A stretch of DNA of 64,000 nucleotides, from contig NC_035922.1 in NCBI RefSeq assembly GCF_000348985.1, positions 124,001-188,000 on the forward strand. The letters run 5' to 3'. Numbering within the stretch: position 1 is the stretch's first letter; each line of letters begins with the position of its first letter. Shown in pieces: positions 10,813 to 19,991 of this stretch. A program made the translations under genes and the position numbers. The notes below the pieces were generated by a model. It made no database searches. It was not told the origin of the DNA and was given only the letters and a program-made list of their open reading frames with translations. The DNA is from Huiozyma naganishii CBS 8797. Lineage: Eukaryota; Ascomycota; Saccharomycetes; Saccharomycetales; Saccharomycetaceae.

Positions 10813-10921
10813 CGAACCATATACTTATATATTAAGTATATACCAGAAGTCATACCTGAACTAAAACATCTCTTTACTCTACTACAATGAATAGCCACGG
10901 CGAACAAGACCCTATTCAACA
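10810..10921 (+). repeat. 3' LTR fragment of the copia element
   Basis: Last ~112 bp of an LTR, aligning with the solo LTR from CATCGAACC onward (AGAAGTCA, then the Gag start ATGAATAGCCACGGCGAACA) and ending ATTCAACA. It is followed by TCTTC, which matches the target duplication in front of 7722. Confidence 0.85.
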
Positions 10922-10926
10922 TCTTC

Positions 10927-11308
10927 CAATTCTTCAAACGCCTCGGGACCCATCAATGCAGAAATGTTGTATAAGTGTAATTTTTAGGGTGAACAAGGAA
11001 AATGGCTTAATGTTAAGGAGCCGAGTAACATTGTTCATGCTGTAGCTACAGGTCACTTGCCAGTATAACCAACAACTTCTTGTGTTTATAACTTCCGAAC
11101 AACATATTTGTAATTGCACCTAACGAGCTTTTGGGAGAATTTTCCGTGCACGGTAAAGAACCCAACTTACTAATCACAGCACACCAAAAGCATACTGCTA
11201 CAGTGACCGTCTATTATGCTTCTACTGGGATTTTCTGGTTGGGAATATGCCCAGTTAGTCTACTTTGTGCTAAGTTTATGTCGAGGCATAAAACTGTTTC
11301 AGCGGCTA

Positions 11309-11340
<32 letters not shown>

Positions 11341-11395
11341 TGAAGATTGTATATATGTGAACAAGAGAAGAGTACATTCAAGTTAGAAGATCAAC
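10927..11395. other. PCH2 upstream region
   Basis: About 470 bp with no credible gene. It contains an (AT)12 microsatellite at 11309-11332 some 65 bp before the PCH2 start codon, which could serve as the TATA region. No meiotic URS1 site was recognised by eye. Confidence 0.5.
11309..11332. repeat. (AT)12 microsatellite
   Basis: Uninterrupted AT dinucleotide run in the PCH2 5' flank. Confidence 0.95.
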
Positions 11396-13078
11396 ATGAA
11401 CCATTTAATTGATGTTGAGCTAAAAGTGGGTACGTTTCAACAAGCAAGCAGAATAATTCTTGAAAACGATGGTGGGGCAGCGTCGTTGTCTGAGGATTCA
11501 GAAGAAGAGAGACTAAAGGTGCTTTTTGACGTTCTTGCAGAGGTAATCAAGAGGAAAGTCCAGAACTATTCTATGGATAAGGCGGGCACTCTGTGCATTA
11601 CTTCTCGAGATATAATTGAAGAGGGGCAAGGAAGCATTGAATTGGTCGATCCGCTTACAGCGGCTCAAAAACAACTGCTTAAAAGCTTGATCAAAATCAT
11701 TTTCCACCATGCTGACCACTTACATGAATCCGAGTACACTAACATAGGACAGAATAATTTGATCCTTTCTGTATTTGTCAAGAAAATTACTGTCGAAGTG
11801 TTTCCCGATAACCTTCCTACAACACCAGATCCTTGGTACAGCGGAACAAACCTTTTAACAGCAGTTCACACCATTCTGGAGGCAGACTCTAACCTTACAG
11901 TTCCTAAAATACAGGCCACCAAGACCAAAAGCTACACCGTAAAGTTCTATTCTTGTTTGGAAGAATTTGATACCATGAGTGCTAGGGACTTACTTGGAAC
12001 CTTTGATAGTATCGACCTCGGTAAAGAAGAGGAAGATAACAACTTTGAAGATGAGGCGCAAACATTTTGCGAGGAAATGCCAGCAACAACAAAGTACACA
12101 CCCTTTGTCATTCCGCTTTCTCAAGAGTCTCTGAATTTTGCCAAAGTAACACCATTACCTTCTAAACATTTTGAAGACCTTTGGGAAAATCTTCATTTTG
12201 AAGATGACATCAAACAAAAAATGTACGGTTACGCGACTGTATCCTTAGAACTGAAAAACTTTTCAGAAGACGTGGGTAATTCAAACGGCAATTTGGATCA
12301 AATTCTTGTGAACAATAAGCTTCTGATTGTTCATGGCCCCCCTGGAACTGGAAAAACTACCCTTTGCAGGGGATTGTGCCATAAGTTATCAATCAGAAAC
12401 ACTAAGGTCTCAGTTCTAGACATAATCAAACCCGTTTATAAAGGTATTGTGGTTGAAATATCGTGTTCGCACATTTTTTCCAGGTGGTTTGGCGAGTCAG
12501 CTAAAAACATTGGAACTCTATTTGATGACCTTGAGGCGCTTCTAAAACTCAATGAAAGAACCCAAACCTTTGTATGCATGATTATAGATGAAGTTGAAAC
12601 AATTGCAGGTTCTAGAAAAGATATTTTAAGCAAGAATGAGTCTAGCGATAGCGTGCGTGTCGTGAATACCTTGTTAACAAGATTGGATTCCTTGAAAAAA
12701 TACAACAATTTTCTGATATTAGCAACTTCGAATCTGCTTGAATCTTTGGATCCTGCATTTGTGGATCGATCAGATGGAGTATTTTCTATTGGTAATCCCT
12801 CCAGAGAATCAGTTTTTAAGATTTTGTTCTCCTCAATTCAAAAACTAATCTCACTGAAAGTCGTAACAACGGAAGATTCCGACGACGTTATTGACAACCA
12901 CAAATACAATAGTATAATCAACTTGATTACAAACCATTGTCTAAAATTGGAATTAAGTGGAAGAACACTTAGAAAACTTCCATTATTATGTCTCTCGGAA
13001 AACTTTAGAAAATTGCCAGTCCCCTTGGACAACTTCATGATGGGACTCGCTCAATTGGTCAAGCAATTTCACAAATGA
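11396..13078 (+). CDS. PCH2: Pch2/TRIP13-type AAA+ ATPase, meiotic checkpoint
   Basis: 560-residue AAA+ ATPase, close to the 564 residues of S. cerevisiae Pch2. The family remodels HORMA-domain proteins (Hop1) on meiotic chromosomes and acts in the pachytene checkpoint and crossover control. Visible motifs: Walker A HGPPGTGKTT (residues 313-322), the SRWFGES pore-loop segment, Walker B MIIDEVE (395-401), and sensor-1 ATSNL followed by a DRSDG segment. The poorly conserved N-terminal ~300 residues correspond to the substrate-recognition domain. In S. cerevisiae PCH2 is YBR186W, on the duplicated sister of this region, and carries an intron (recalled); here it is uninterrupted and sits on the YPL track between SEC16 and MOT1. 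The start is the first ATG of the frame. Confidence 0.93.
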   Translation: MNHLIDVELKVGTFQQASRIILENDGGAASLSEDSEEERLKVLFDVLAEVIKRKVQNYSMDKAGTLCITSRDIIEEGQGSIELVDPLTAAQKQLLKSLIKIIFHHADHLHESEYTNIGQNNLILSVFVKKITVEVFPDNLPTTPDPWYSGTNLLTAVHTILEADSNLTVPKIQATKTKSYTVKFYSCLEEFDTMSARDLLGTFDSIDLGKEEEDNNFEDEAQTFCEEMPATTKYTPFVIPLSQESLNFAKVTPLPSKHFEDLWENLHFEDDIKQKMYGYATVSLELKNFSEDVGNSNGNLDQILVNNKLLIVHGPPGTGKTTLCRGLCHKLSIRNTKVSVLDIIKPVYKGIVVEISCSHIFSRWFGESAKNIGTLFDDLEALLKLNERTQTFVCMIIDEVETIAGSRKDILSKNESSDSVRVVNTLLTRLDSLKKYNNFLILATSNLLESLDPAFVDRSDGVFSIGNPSRESVFKILFSSIQKLISLKVVTTEDSDDVIDNHKYNSIINLITNHCLKLELSGRTLRKLPLLCLSENFRKLPVPLDNFMMGLAQLVKQFHK

Positions 13079-13588
13079 ACGTATTCGACCTGGAATTTGT
13101 ATACATGACAGCAACTGTCCCACCCTTTAAGGTGAATTTTTCAGTTAGCGAGTACACACCTCTTTGACAGAATATCATACATATCCCAGACAACAATTTC
13201 ATTTAGGGAAGGTGAGCAGAACCTACTGCAAATATTTACCAACTCATTCACATATCTTCTGGTCACCTTTCAAAACCAGTATGAGATAATTCAGATTCAA
13301 ATGGTTATTTGAGTGCTATGATAACCTGTTTGACATCCTTCGCGGCAATATCGCATTCGCTTAGCCTTAAAAATGGATAAGAAGTTTTCTAAAATCTGAT
13401 ACGGTAGAAAACTAAGCTTTCGTTACAAAAGACGATGGGTTGTCATCAAGACCCTGCTTCAGTCATACTTATTCGATAGTCGCGTTATAATGTTACACTG
13501 TTAATATGTATTTTATATACCATCAAATATAAAAAGTTTCCAGATGCTATGCAAGAATGATAGTAATAATAAAAAAGATGCAGTATCA
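13079..13588. other. PCH2/MOT1 convergent intergenic region
   Basis: 510 bp between two convergent genes, AT-rich, with no gene or RNA that I can support. It presumably carries both 3' UTRs and terminators. Confidence 0.6.
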
Positions 13589-16500
13589 TTAACGTAATGT
13601 TTTAATAAAAGTGTCCAAATTGTATTCTTCTTCGTATTGAGAAGGATCCCAAAGTTCCTTTAGTTCACCAAGAGCTTCCTTTGCTTTACCAGTTAGACCT
13701 GTTTCATTGGCAACGTCATCCATTGCTGGATTTGCCGTTGAGGTGTTTGATTCTTCTTCATCTTGAGATGGAACGTTCGATGTGTCAAACAGATCTAGCA
13801 GTTGGTGGGTGTCCATCGACGCCAGACCACTGTTTTGCTGATTCACCACAGTCGATGCAATATTCATTTTGAATTTTTGTAATCCCATAATTTTTTCTTC
13901 TAATGTCCCTTTGGTGATTATACGGTAAACATTAACCACCTTCTTTTGGCCTAATCTGTGAGCTCTATCCATAGCTTGCAAATCGTTCATCGGATTCCAA
14001 TCGTGCTCTACAAAAATAACGGTATCCGCTCCTGTCAGGTTCAATCCCAGGCCACCAACTTTAGTAGTCAACAATAAACAATCGATAGAAGGATCTTCAT
14101 TGAACTTCTTCACGACCTGTTGTCTATCTCTAGGATCGACACTACCGTCCAGTCTCATGTACGTCACGGACGGCATGTACTTTTTAAATAGGTCGTTTTC
14201 GACCATGTCTAGCATATCCTTCAACTGGCAGAAAATCAATGCACGATGCTGAGATATGACGTTTTGTCCCGTCAAGTACTGGTCAGATTTCTTATCATTG
14301 TCCTCCTCGCCAATGCCACACTCAAGGAGTAAAGTACGTAATGCACTCAATTTAGGTGCATTGATGATATCGTGGAGGTCTAAACCAGTTTGTTTCAGAT
14401 AATAATGAACCTGGCGTGTTTGAGGATGGTTTGGCGTAAGAACCAGAGCTGGATGATTACACAGCTTCCTCATGTATTGGAGAGCCTGAAATATATGTTG
14501 CTTGTTATCCGCCACCGTTGTATCCTCCACGTCTTTTTCGACCACATTCTTTTGTTTCTTGGCAAAGTCTTCATATAATTGTCTCTGCAAGTCACTCAAT
14601 TCACAGTAATAGTCCTGGATAATCTTGGGGGGTAAATCTGACAAAACATCCTCTTTCAATCTTCTCAGCATAAATGGCAAAACCTGCTTGTGTAAAGCCT
14701 CTAATGCAAGTACACCGGCTTCTTGCTCTTTCGAAGATGTCTTACTATTACGCGAGGCAGCAATTGGTTTGGCAAATCTTTCTTGAAACATCTTTTCAGT
14801 GCCGAGGAACCCAGGCATCAAGAAATCGAAAAGGGACCACAGCTCAACAACATTGTTCTGAATCGGTGTGCCGGTAAGAATCAGACGATGGTTGGCTCTG
14901 AATTTTTTCACTGCCTTTGCCAGTTTCGATTGAGCATTCTTGATGATATGACCCTCATCTAAAACACAATAATTGTAATCGCAATTGTCCAGTATTTCTA
15001 CATCGTTTCTGGCAACATCGTAGGATGTAACAACNNNNNNNNNNNNNNNNNNGTTTTCCCAGTGGCCTGTCAACGATGGAGGGCAAATGATCAACGAAGG
15101 AAGCGGTCTGCTTTCGTCCAGAATTTGTTTTTTATATTCCTCTTGTCTTAGGTATTGGTCACTAGCGATAATACAAATCGTTTGTAAAGTCTTACCAAGA
15201 CCCATATCATCACAAAGAATACCATGTAAGTGGTATTTATTTAGGAATGCCAACCAATTGATCCCATCTTGCTGATATTTTCTTAGAGTAGCTTTAATGG
15301 CAACCGGCAACTTAAAAGGTTTTGCCTTTGCAGGGTCCATCATTTGTTGCAAAAAGTCTCTTTCTCTCTCACGACCAGCCATCAAATCATCAGGAAGGCC
15401 CTCTGGATCCGCGATACCTTCTTCTAATGGAACCAACTTTATGATGGATGCGAATGTAGTTGTTGCCAAGGACCTAATGTCGTGGTTTGAATCACTCATA
15501 CGGCCCAATAAGGGAACAATCAAAAAGATAACATAGGGTAGGATATCACTCTCCATAGATAAGGATAGATGATATACCAGCTCAGTCACCCCTTGGCGAT
15601 CAACGGTAGAGTCCGCATTGTTCAACAACTGCAAAACGTTTCTGATAATGAACGCCATTACAGCGACCGGGGAAGCTTTTGCAAGGTCTGCAAATGTGCG
15701 CGCAGCAGAGTATCGCAAAACCGAATAATTGGATCTCAAAAATGTCAAAAAGACAGGGAATCTAGTAATGATTTCATTTTCTATCAAGCTTTCATGCATG
15801 TAGGGGAATATAGCCCTCAAAACACCCATTGAATCTACAATAGACTGCCCCAGTTTTAAATCGCAAGGGTCTTGTCCCGAGAGTTCTTCTAATTTGTCCA
15901 TTGGATCAAATATGACGCATTTCAGTTGAGGGATCACGTTGAACGTGTTTTCACCAAAGTCTTTGAACAATTTGCTCAATGCGTACAAGCCACCTTTACG
16001 CTTTAGTTGGGCTTCCTCAGTAGCTCTCATTAGATTTACATCTTCTTGGATCGTTAACGTGTTGTCTTCTTTGATCAACGTTAAGATAGACTCATTTTGA
16101 GCGAGGTTTGCAGAAAAATCAGGAACTACCGAAGTATCGACGCAAAGAAACCCGCATAAGTTTTTGACAATTTTGTTGGCGACGTTGTTCTTATTTTGCT
16201 TTATCAGTTCAGAGACTAAGCGCACCACAGAATCACCAGACATCGACTGCAACATTGCATTTTTCTCTTCCTTGACACTGTCCATCAGTGACCTAATGAT
16301 CGGGTTCATCTTAGGAGGAATACCGGAAAACAGTAGGATAGCCGAAGCATAATTGGACAAAATACTACAGGAACGTGCCCTTATAGCGTCCTTGGTTGCC
16401 TCTATAGCCATCCGCACCCTATGACGAGCATCCTCCAAAGGTTTATTGGCTAGCAGTTTGTATGAGTTGCTCAATGATTTGAACATCTTTTGGTAGTATT

Positions 16501-19111
16501 CGTTGTACACTTTCTCTGCAGTTTCGATACCGAATGCTTGTGGGCCAGCTTCCGTTTCACCTTGTACAATAATGGCAATCCTAGGTAGTTTATGTTGCGG
16601 TAGCATGCCAACATCCACAAACGTGCCCAGTAAGCTTTGACATTGGGTACGCAAAGATTTTATGCTGAGAACCAGTTCTCTAAATATAGGGAGGGATTCT
16701 GGTGCTTGTAATTGGGCGTTCATTATTGGGCCGAACGTATCTGCGACGTATGAAGGTGGGGTATTATGGCCAGGGTTACGTTTCGACCACGCAGAACAAA
16801 ACTCAGATACAATTATAGCCGCTAACATTCTTGGTGTTGCGTAAGGAAGTTCTATACAACTTGCAAGGACGTTGGAAAAGAATGATTGCAAAGTCGAATC
16901 TTGGAACATCGCTAACGTCAGCCCAAATGCCTTTGCAGATAGCGCCCTTGTATTTATAATGACATCGGGTCCCAGCAGGGTGATATCACCGGCAATCATT
17001 GGCGCGTCTATATTTATGCGTTCCGAACTGTTTGATTGTGGGATATCTAACAGTTGACTGCTCGTTTCTGATACGGTTCTCTTCCTTTCCGGATGCAACT
17101 GGTAACTTTGCGATGGTTTCAAAATGTACTGTGTTTCCATGCTATAGTTTTTACCATTTTCTCCAATGGGTGTATTCAGTAAATGCAATATGGGTTGTAA
17201 GTGTTTGCTGAAAACATGATCTATTGACTTTTCGGTGTGTTTTTGCTCGTAATCCCTCAAAAGTGAAACGTAGACGTCGAAGGACAATTGAAGAATCTCT
17301 GGATTCTGTTCCAAAAGAATGTTTTGGAAGAGCAGTCTAAAAATTTTACCGTTTAGCCAATTTTTGGTCGAGTCGTCCTTTATCGACAGGAATGCACGCA
17401 GTAAGTTCAGCACAGCTTTCCGTACGGAAGATATGGAATGGCGCAGAAATGGGTATAGTTTGGGCACCAACGATTTGAAAGACCACTCTGATGGGAACTG
17501 AGATGCCTTTGCCTTCAAGATATCTAGTACTTCTTGATGTTGACACAATTTCGCGAACAAATCCATAACGGAACCCACACTGGAGGAAAGATCATCTTCC
17601 AGATGTGTGAGCGAGGCCCAGATTGTCGTCACCACAATGTCTACCTTTTCGGAATCAAGTTTAACGAATTCAGATGTGATTGGGGTAAGTATCGATGCGG
17701 CTACACTCTGTACGTCATCGTCTGTTTGTCTTAGTCCGTAGAGTACAATATTCACGACATTCTGCAAAAGGTTGTTCCCCAGAAGGTACTGTGACTTGAT
17801 ACTAACAAAGTAACGGACCCCCAAAAGGCCACCATGCGTTGCTTCCCAGACTTTGTTGGGGAACCCTGTGACTATCGGGTCCTGTAGGACCAATTGTTGT
17901 AGTTTGTCGAATATTTTCAAAGAAAGCTCGTCGTTGCAGTGCAGTAGCAAGGCGGCCAAAGTCTGGGCTGCGGATTCTCTAACTGGAGCGACCACGATAT
18001 CGTAAACGTAGTCGCCAAATCTATCCAATGCAAAAATAGTCAACAATCTCGCAGCCAGGTCCTCAAGCGCCTTCACGTTTCTTGTTTCGTTGTCGTGCCG
18101 ACTCTTACCGACAACCCTGCTCACACTCACGGCGTGTTTCTTCATCAGTTCTCTCAACCCTAGAGTGGCACCATGTCTGATCTCCCATGAATCGTTGGTC
18201 AAGTTGTCCAACAGCAATTCGTATATACCTTGGAAGGGCCACACGAGCCCTGCCACTTTTTCGTGTTTTTCGAGGATGGGAGCGATCGCGGTTTCGACCA
18301 TGATCTTATTTGGATCTATCTGGTCTGTTATCTCCATCTTCGGGTTGACCAACGTTGTTGGCGAGCTAGCGTTGCTGTTATCGTCGTCCTCTTGCTTCAG
18401 CAGCGATTTAGAAACGGAGCTCTCAGTGATGTCTATGGGTCTATTAGAGGAGGACTTCGCCTGTATCTTTTTCCTCCTCTTTGCCATTGCGAGCATCCTA
18501 GCAGATTTTTTCGATTTGGCCGTGTTGTTCTCCTCGTGCGTTTCACACGGTTGCTCCACGCTCATGCCATCTGACCCGACCGTGGAGGCGGATCCGGGCA
18601 ACGTCGCGGAGCTCTGTTCCGCGTAGTCATTAACATTGACCGCAAGTAGGACCTTCCCGGACTTGAACAGTTCGTTGAGGTGCCAGTCCGAGAGTGAATT
18701 CGACATTGTATCGTCCTGGGACAGCAGACTGTCGTTATGTTCCTCCTTCAACTCTTGCAATTTCAACCTAATATCGTTTTCAAGTTTAATTTTAGCGTTC
18801 TCCTCGCCTGGTTCCACTTTGATAACAGTGGCACTTGTGTCAATGCTTTCTGACGAGACCTCATCACTGTTGGGATCCCATACTTGGGCATGCTTAACGA
18901 TAGCACCGACGGCCCTTGCCGCCGTAACCCTCGTTTCCCACTTTTTGGCCAGCAGGAACGGATACACCCGCGAGAGCAAAGAGAGTATATCCTCCGGGTG
19001 CTGCTTCGCCAGATCCCCCATCTGGTCTGCCGCCACATTCCGTACTATCTTGGTGGAACCGGTCTCCAGCAGCAGCACCTGTCTATCCAGTCTCGACACT
19101 TTGGACGTCAT
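13589..19111 (-). CDS. MOT1: Mot1, TBP-removing Snf2-family ATPase
   Basis: 1840 codons as assembled, against about 1867 residues in S. cerevisiae. Mot1 uses ATP to dissociate TATA-binding protein from DNA. The N-terminal ~1200 residues are HEAT-like repeats that hold TBP. The C-terminal Snf2 motor shows motif I DDMGLGKT (about residue 1301), motif II DEGH, LTGTPIQNN, and the helicase C motifs DGSVDPRDRQ, TTKVGGLGLNLTGAD and DRAHRLGQ. An 18-N assembly gap falls between WEN and VVTSYD of the motor, where the family has clearly more than six residues, so codons are missing from the assembly rather than from the gene. The ATG at 19109-19111 opens MTSKVSRLDRQ, as in the family. RPS9 is divergent. 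Confidence 0.96.
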   Translation of the reverse strand: MTSKVSRLDRQVLLLETGSTKIVRNVAADQMGDLAKQHPEDILSLLSRVYPFLLAKKWETRVTAARAVGAIVKHAQVWDPNSDEVSSESIDTSATVIKVEPGEENAKIKLENDIRLKLQELKEEHNDSLLSQDDTMSNSLSDWHLNELFKSGKVLLAVNVNDYAEQSSATLPGSASTVGSDGMSVEQPCETHEENNTAKSKKSARMLAMAKRRKKIQAKSSSNRPIDITESSVSKSLLKQEDDDNSNASSPTTLVNPKMEITDQIDPNKIMVETAIAPILEKHEKVAGLVWPFQGIYELLLDNLTNDSWEIRHGATLGLRELMKKHAVSVSRVVGKSRHDNETRNVKALEDLAARLLTIFALDRFGDYVYDIVVAPVRESAAQTLAALLLHCNDELSLKIFDKLQQLVLQDPIVTGFPNKVWEATHGGLLGVRYFVSIKSQYLLGNNLLQNVVNIVLYGLRQTDDDVQSVAASILTPITSEFVKLDSEKVDIVVTTIWASLTHLEDDLSSSVGSVMDLFAKLCQHQEVLDILKAKASQFPSEWSFKSLVPKLYPFLRHSISSVRKAVLNLLRAFLSIKDDSTKNWLNGKIFRLLFQNILLEQNPEILQLSFDVYVSLLRDYEQKHTEKSIDHVFSKHLQPILHLLNTPIGENGKNYSMETQYILKPSQSYQLHPERKRTVSETSSQLLDIPQSNSSERINIDAPMIAGDITLLGPDVIINTRALSAKAFGLTLAMFQDSTLQSFFSNVLASCIELPYATPRMLAAIIVSEFCSAWSKRNPGHNTPPSYVADTFGPIMNAQLQAPESLPIFRELVLSIKSLRTQCQSLLGTFVDVGMLPQHKLPRIAIIVQGETEAGPQAFGIETAEKVYNEYYQKMFKSLSNSYKLLANKPLEDARHRVRMAIEATKDAIRARSCSILSNYASAILLFSGIPPKMNPIIRSLMDSVKEEKNAMLQSMSGDSVVRLVSELIKQNKNNVANKIVKNLCGFLCVDTSVVPDFSANLAQNESILTLIKEDNTLTIQEDVNLMRATEEAQLKRKGGLYALSKLFKDFGENTFNVIPQLKCVIFDPMDKLEELSGQDPCDLKLGQSIVDSMGVLRAIFPYMHESLIENEIITRFPVFLTFLRSNYSVLRYSAARTFADLAKASPVAVMAFIIRNVLQLLNNADSTVDRQGVTELVYHLSLSMESDILPYVIFLIVPLLGRMSDSNHDIRSLATTTFASIIKLVPLEEGIADPEGLPDDLMAGRERERDFLQQMMDPAKAKPFKLPVAIKATLRKYQQDGINWLAFLNKYHLHGILCDDMGLGKTLQTICIIASDQYLRQEEYKKQILDESRPLPSLIICPPSLTGHWENXXXXXXVVTSYDVARNDVEILDNCDYNYCVLDEGHIIKNAQSKLAKAVKKFRANHRLILTGTPIQNNVVELWSLFDFLMPGFLGTEKMFQERFAKPIAASRNSKTSSKEQEAGVLALEALHKQVLPFMLRRLKEDVLSDLPPKIIQDYYCELSDLQRQLYEDFAKKQKNVVEKDVEDTTVADNKQHIFQALQYMRKLCNHPALVLTPNHPQTRQVHYYLKQTGLDLHDIINAPKLSALRTLLLECGIGEEDNDKKSDQYLTGQNVISQHRALIFCQLKDMLDMVENDLFKKYMPSVTYMRLDGSVDPRDRQQVVKKFNEDPSIDCLLLTTKVGGLGLNLTGADTVIFVEHDWNPMNDLQAMDRAHRLGQKKVVNVYRIITKGTLEEKIMGLQKFKMNIASTVVNQQNSGLASMDTHQLLDLFDTSNVPSQDEEESNTSTANPAMDDVANETGLTGKAKEALGELKELWDPSQYEEEYNLDTFIKTLR
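15035..15052. other. Assembly gap (18 N) in MOT1
   Basis: The flanks keep the same frame, but family alignment from memory suggests about 30 further residues belong here; the gap length is not reliable. Confidence 0.8.
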
Positions 19112-19712
19112 CGAGGCTGTATGTGTGTGCGTGTAGGGTGTTTAGTAAATAGCAGGATACACGCCTTCCCCACGGATATATTATTATACTGTTAATTAAT
19201 GGACCAATAATATCGCGCGCTGAGATTTTAGCCGCCGACAGTATATATTACAAAAGTTACCCTCCCTCTGCGAAAAAAGTACGAAATTTCTTTCTTTTTT
19301 TTTTTCGTGAAAAAAACCGATGAATTTTGACGGTTTTCGAACTCCTCTTTCCGGAAGGCTTTTATATACAGAGCGTGCCCGGGCGGGTGGTGCGTTTGTT
19401 TCCCTCGGCGCGAAAATTGCCCGTTTTGGGGCGGTGGGCGCGGTGCACGGGCGCAGGGCCGTTCTCGGCGCCTGGGCGGCCCTGTGAGTGAGCCCTTGGG
19501 GAGGGAGGGAGACTATGCCCGGTGGGTGGTACACCGAGGATGGGTGGTTACCAAGTGGGAGTGCAAGAAGAGTGGGGCGGTGACAGAGTGCATTGGGCGA
19601 CGCGCCCTTCGATCAGCGCGTCTACGCGTCGTTTTGCTCAAAATAGGCTGTACAATGCCTTTTTTTATGTAAGCGGTGTCGCGATGAGCTTGTGTCATTG
19701 AATTTTGGCTCA

Positions 19713-19720
19713 AACCCTAA
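19713..19720 (+). promoter_or_regulatory. Candidate Tbf1 site upstream of RPS9
   Basis: AACCCTAA, the telomere-repeat-like core bound by Tbf1 in yeasts, 279 bp before the RPS9 ATG and 30 bp from a Rap1-type match. Confidence 0.45.
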
Positions 19721-19749
19721 AAGGGAAGACTGGGACTGCACGACGAAGA

Positions 19750-19760
19750 ACCCACACATC
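19750..19760 (+). promoter_or_regulatory. Candidate Rap1 site upstream of RPS9
   Basis: ACCCACACATC fits the Rap1 core ACCCRYACAYM at every position. It lies 232 bp before the RPS9 ATG, a normal spacing for ribosomal protein genes. Confidence 0.6.
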
Positions 19761-19991
19761 GTTGGTACGCCGTTTTTTTTATTTTTTCTGTTTTTTTTGT
19801 TGAAAAAAATGAAAAAAACAGAAAAAATTGTTTGCGTTTACCGTATTGGGTATTCTCGCGTACCGACGCAGAGAAAGGCATGAAAATGCACGAGAGAGTA
19901 TATAATATTCCAATATTGGGAATACAGTACACTCATTGCAAACAGTACAAGACAACCAACCAAACCTCCTAACTAACAAAAATATACCACA

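Larger units (their letters stand above)
7722..10921 (+). mobile_element. Rearranged Ty1/copia retrotransposon lacking reverse transcriptase
   Basis: A composite retroelement bounded by a perfect 5-bp target duplication TCTTC (7717-7721 and 10922-10926). It begins with the first 99 bp of a 5' LTR (TGCTGGATATAG), then a 100-N assembly gap hides the rest of the LTR and the start of gag. A single frame then encodes Gag, protease and integrase to about 10479. A 333-bp segment of integrase sequence follows in inverted orientation (10480-10812, exact reverse complement of 9863-10195). It is joined straight to the last ~112 bp of the 3' LTR (10810-10921, which includes the Gag start ATGAATAGCCAC). 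Reverse transcriptase, RNase H and most of the 3' LTR are absent, so the copy cannot be autonomous as assembled. Confidence 0.88.
19112..19991. promoter_or_regulatory. MOT1/RPS9 divergent promoter region
   Basis: 880 bp between divergent genes. It contains long T tracts near 19290-19310 and 19770-19800, a GC-rich island at about 19370-19620, and A/T-rich inverted sequence just upstream of RPS9. Specific candidate sites (AACCCTAA and a Rap1 match) are listed separately. Poly(dA:dT) next to Rap1-type sites is the usual layout of yeast ribosomal protein promoters. Confidence 0.6.
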
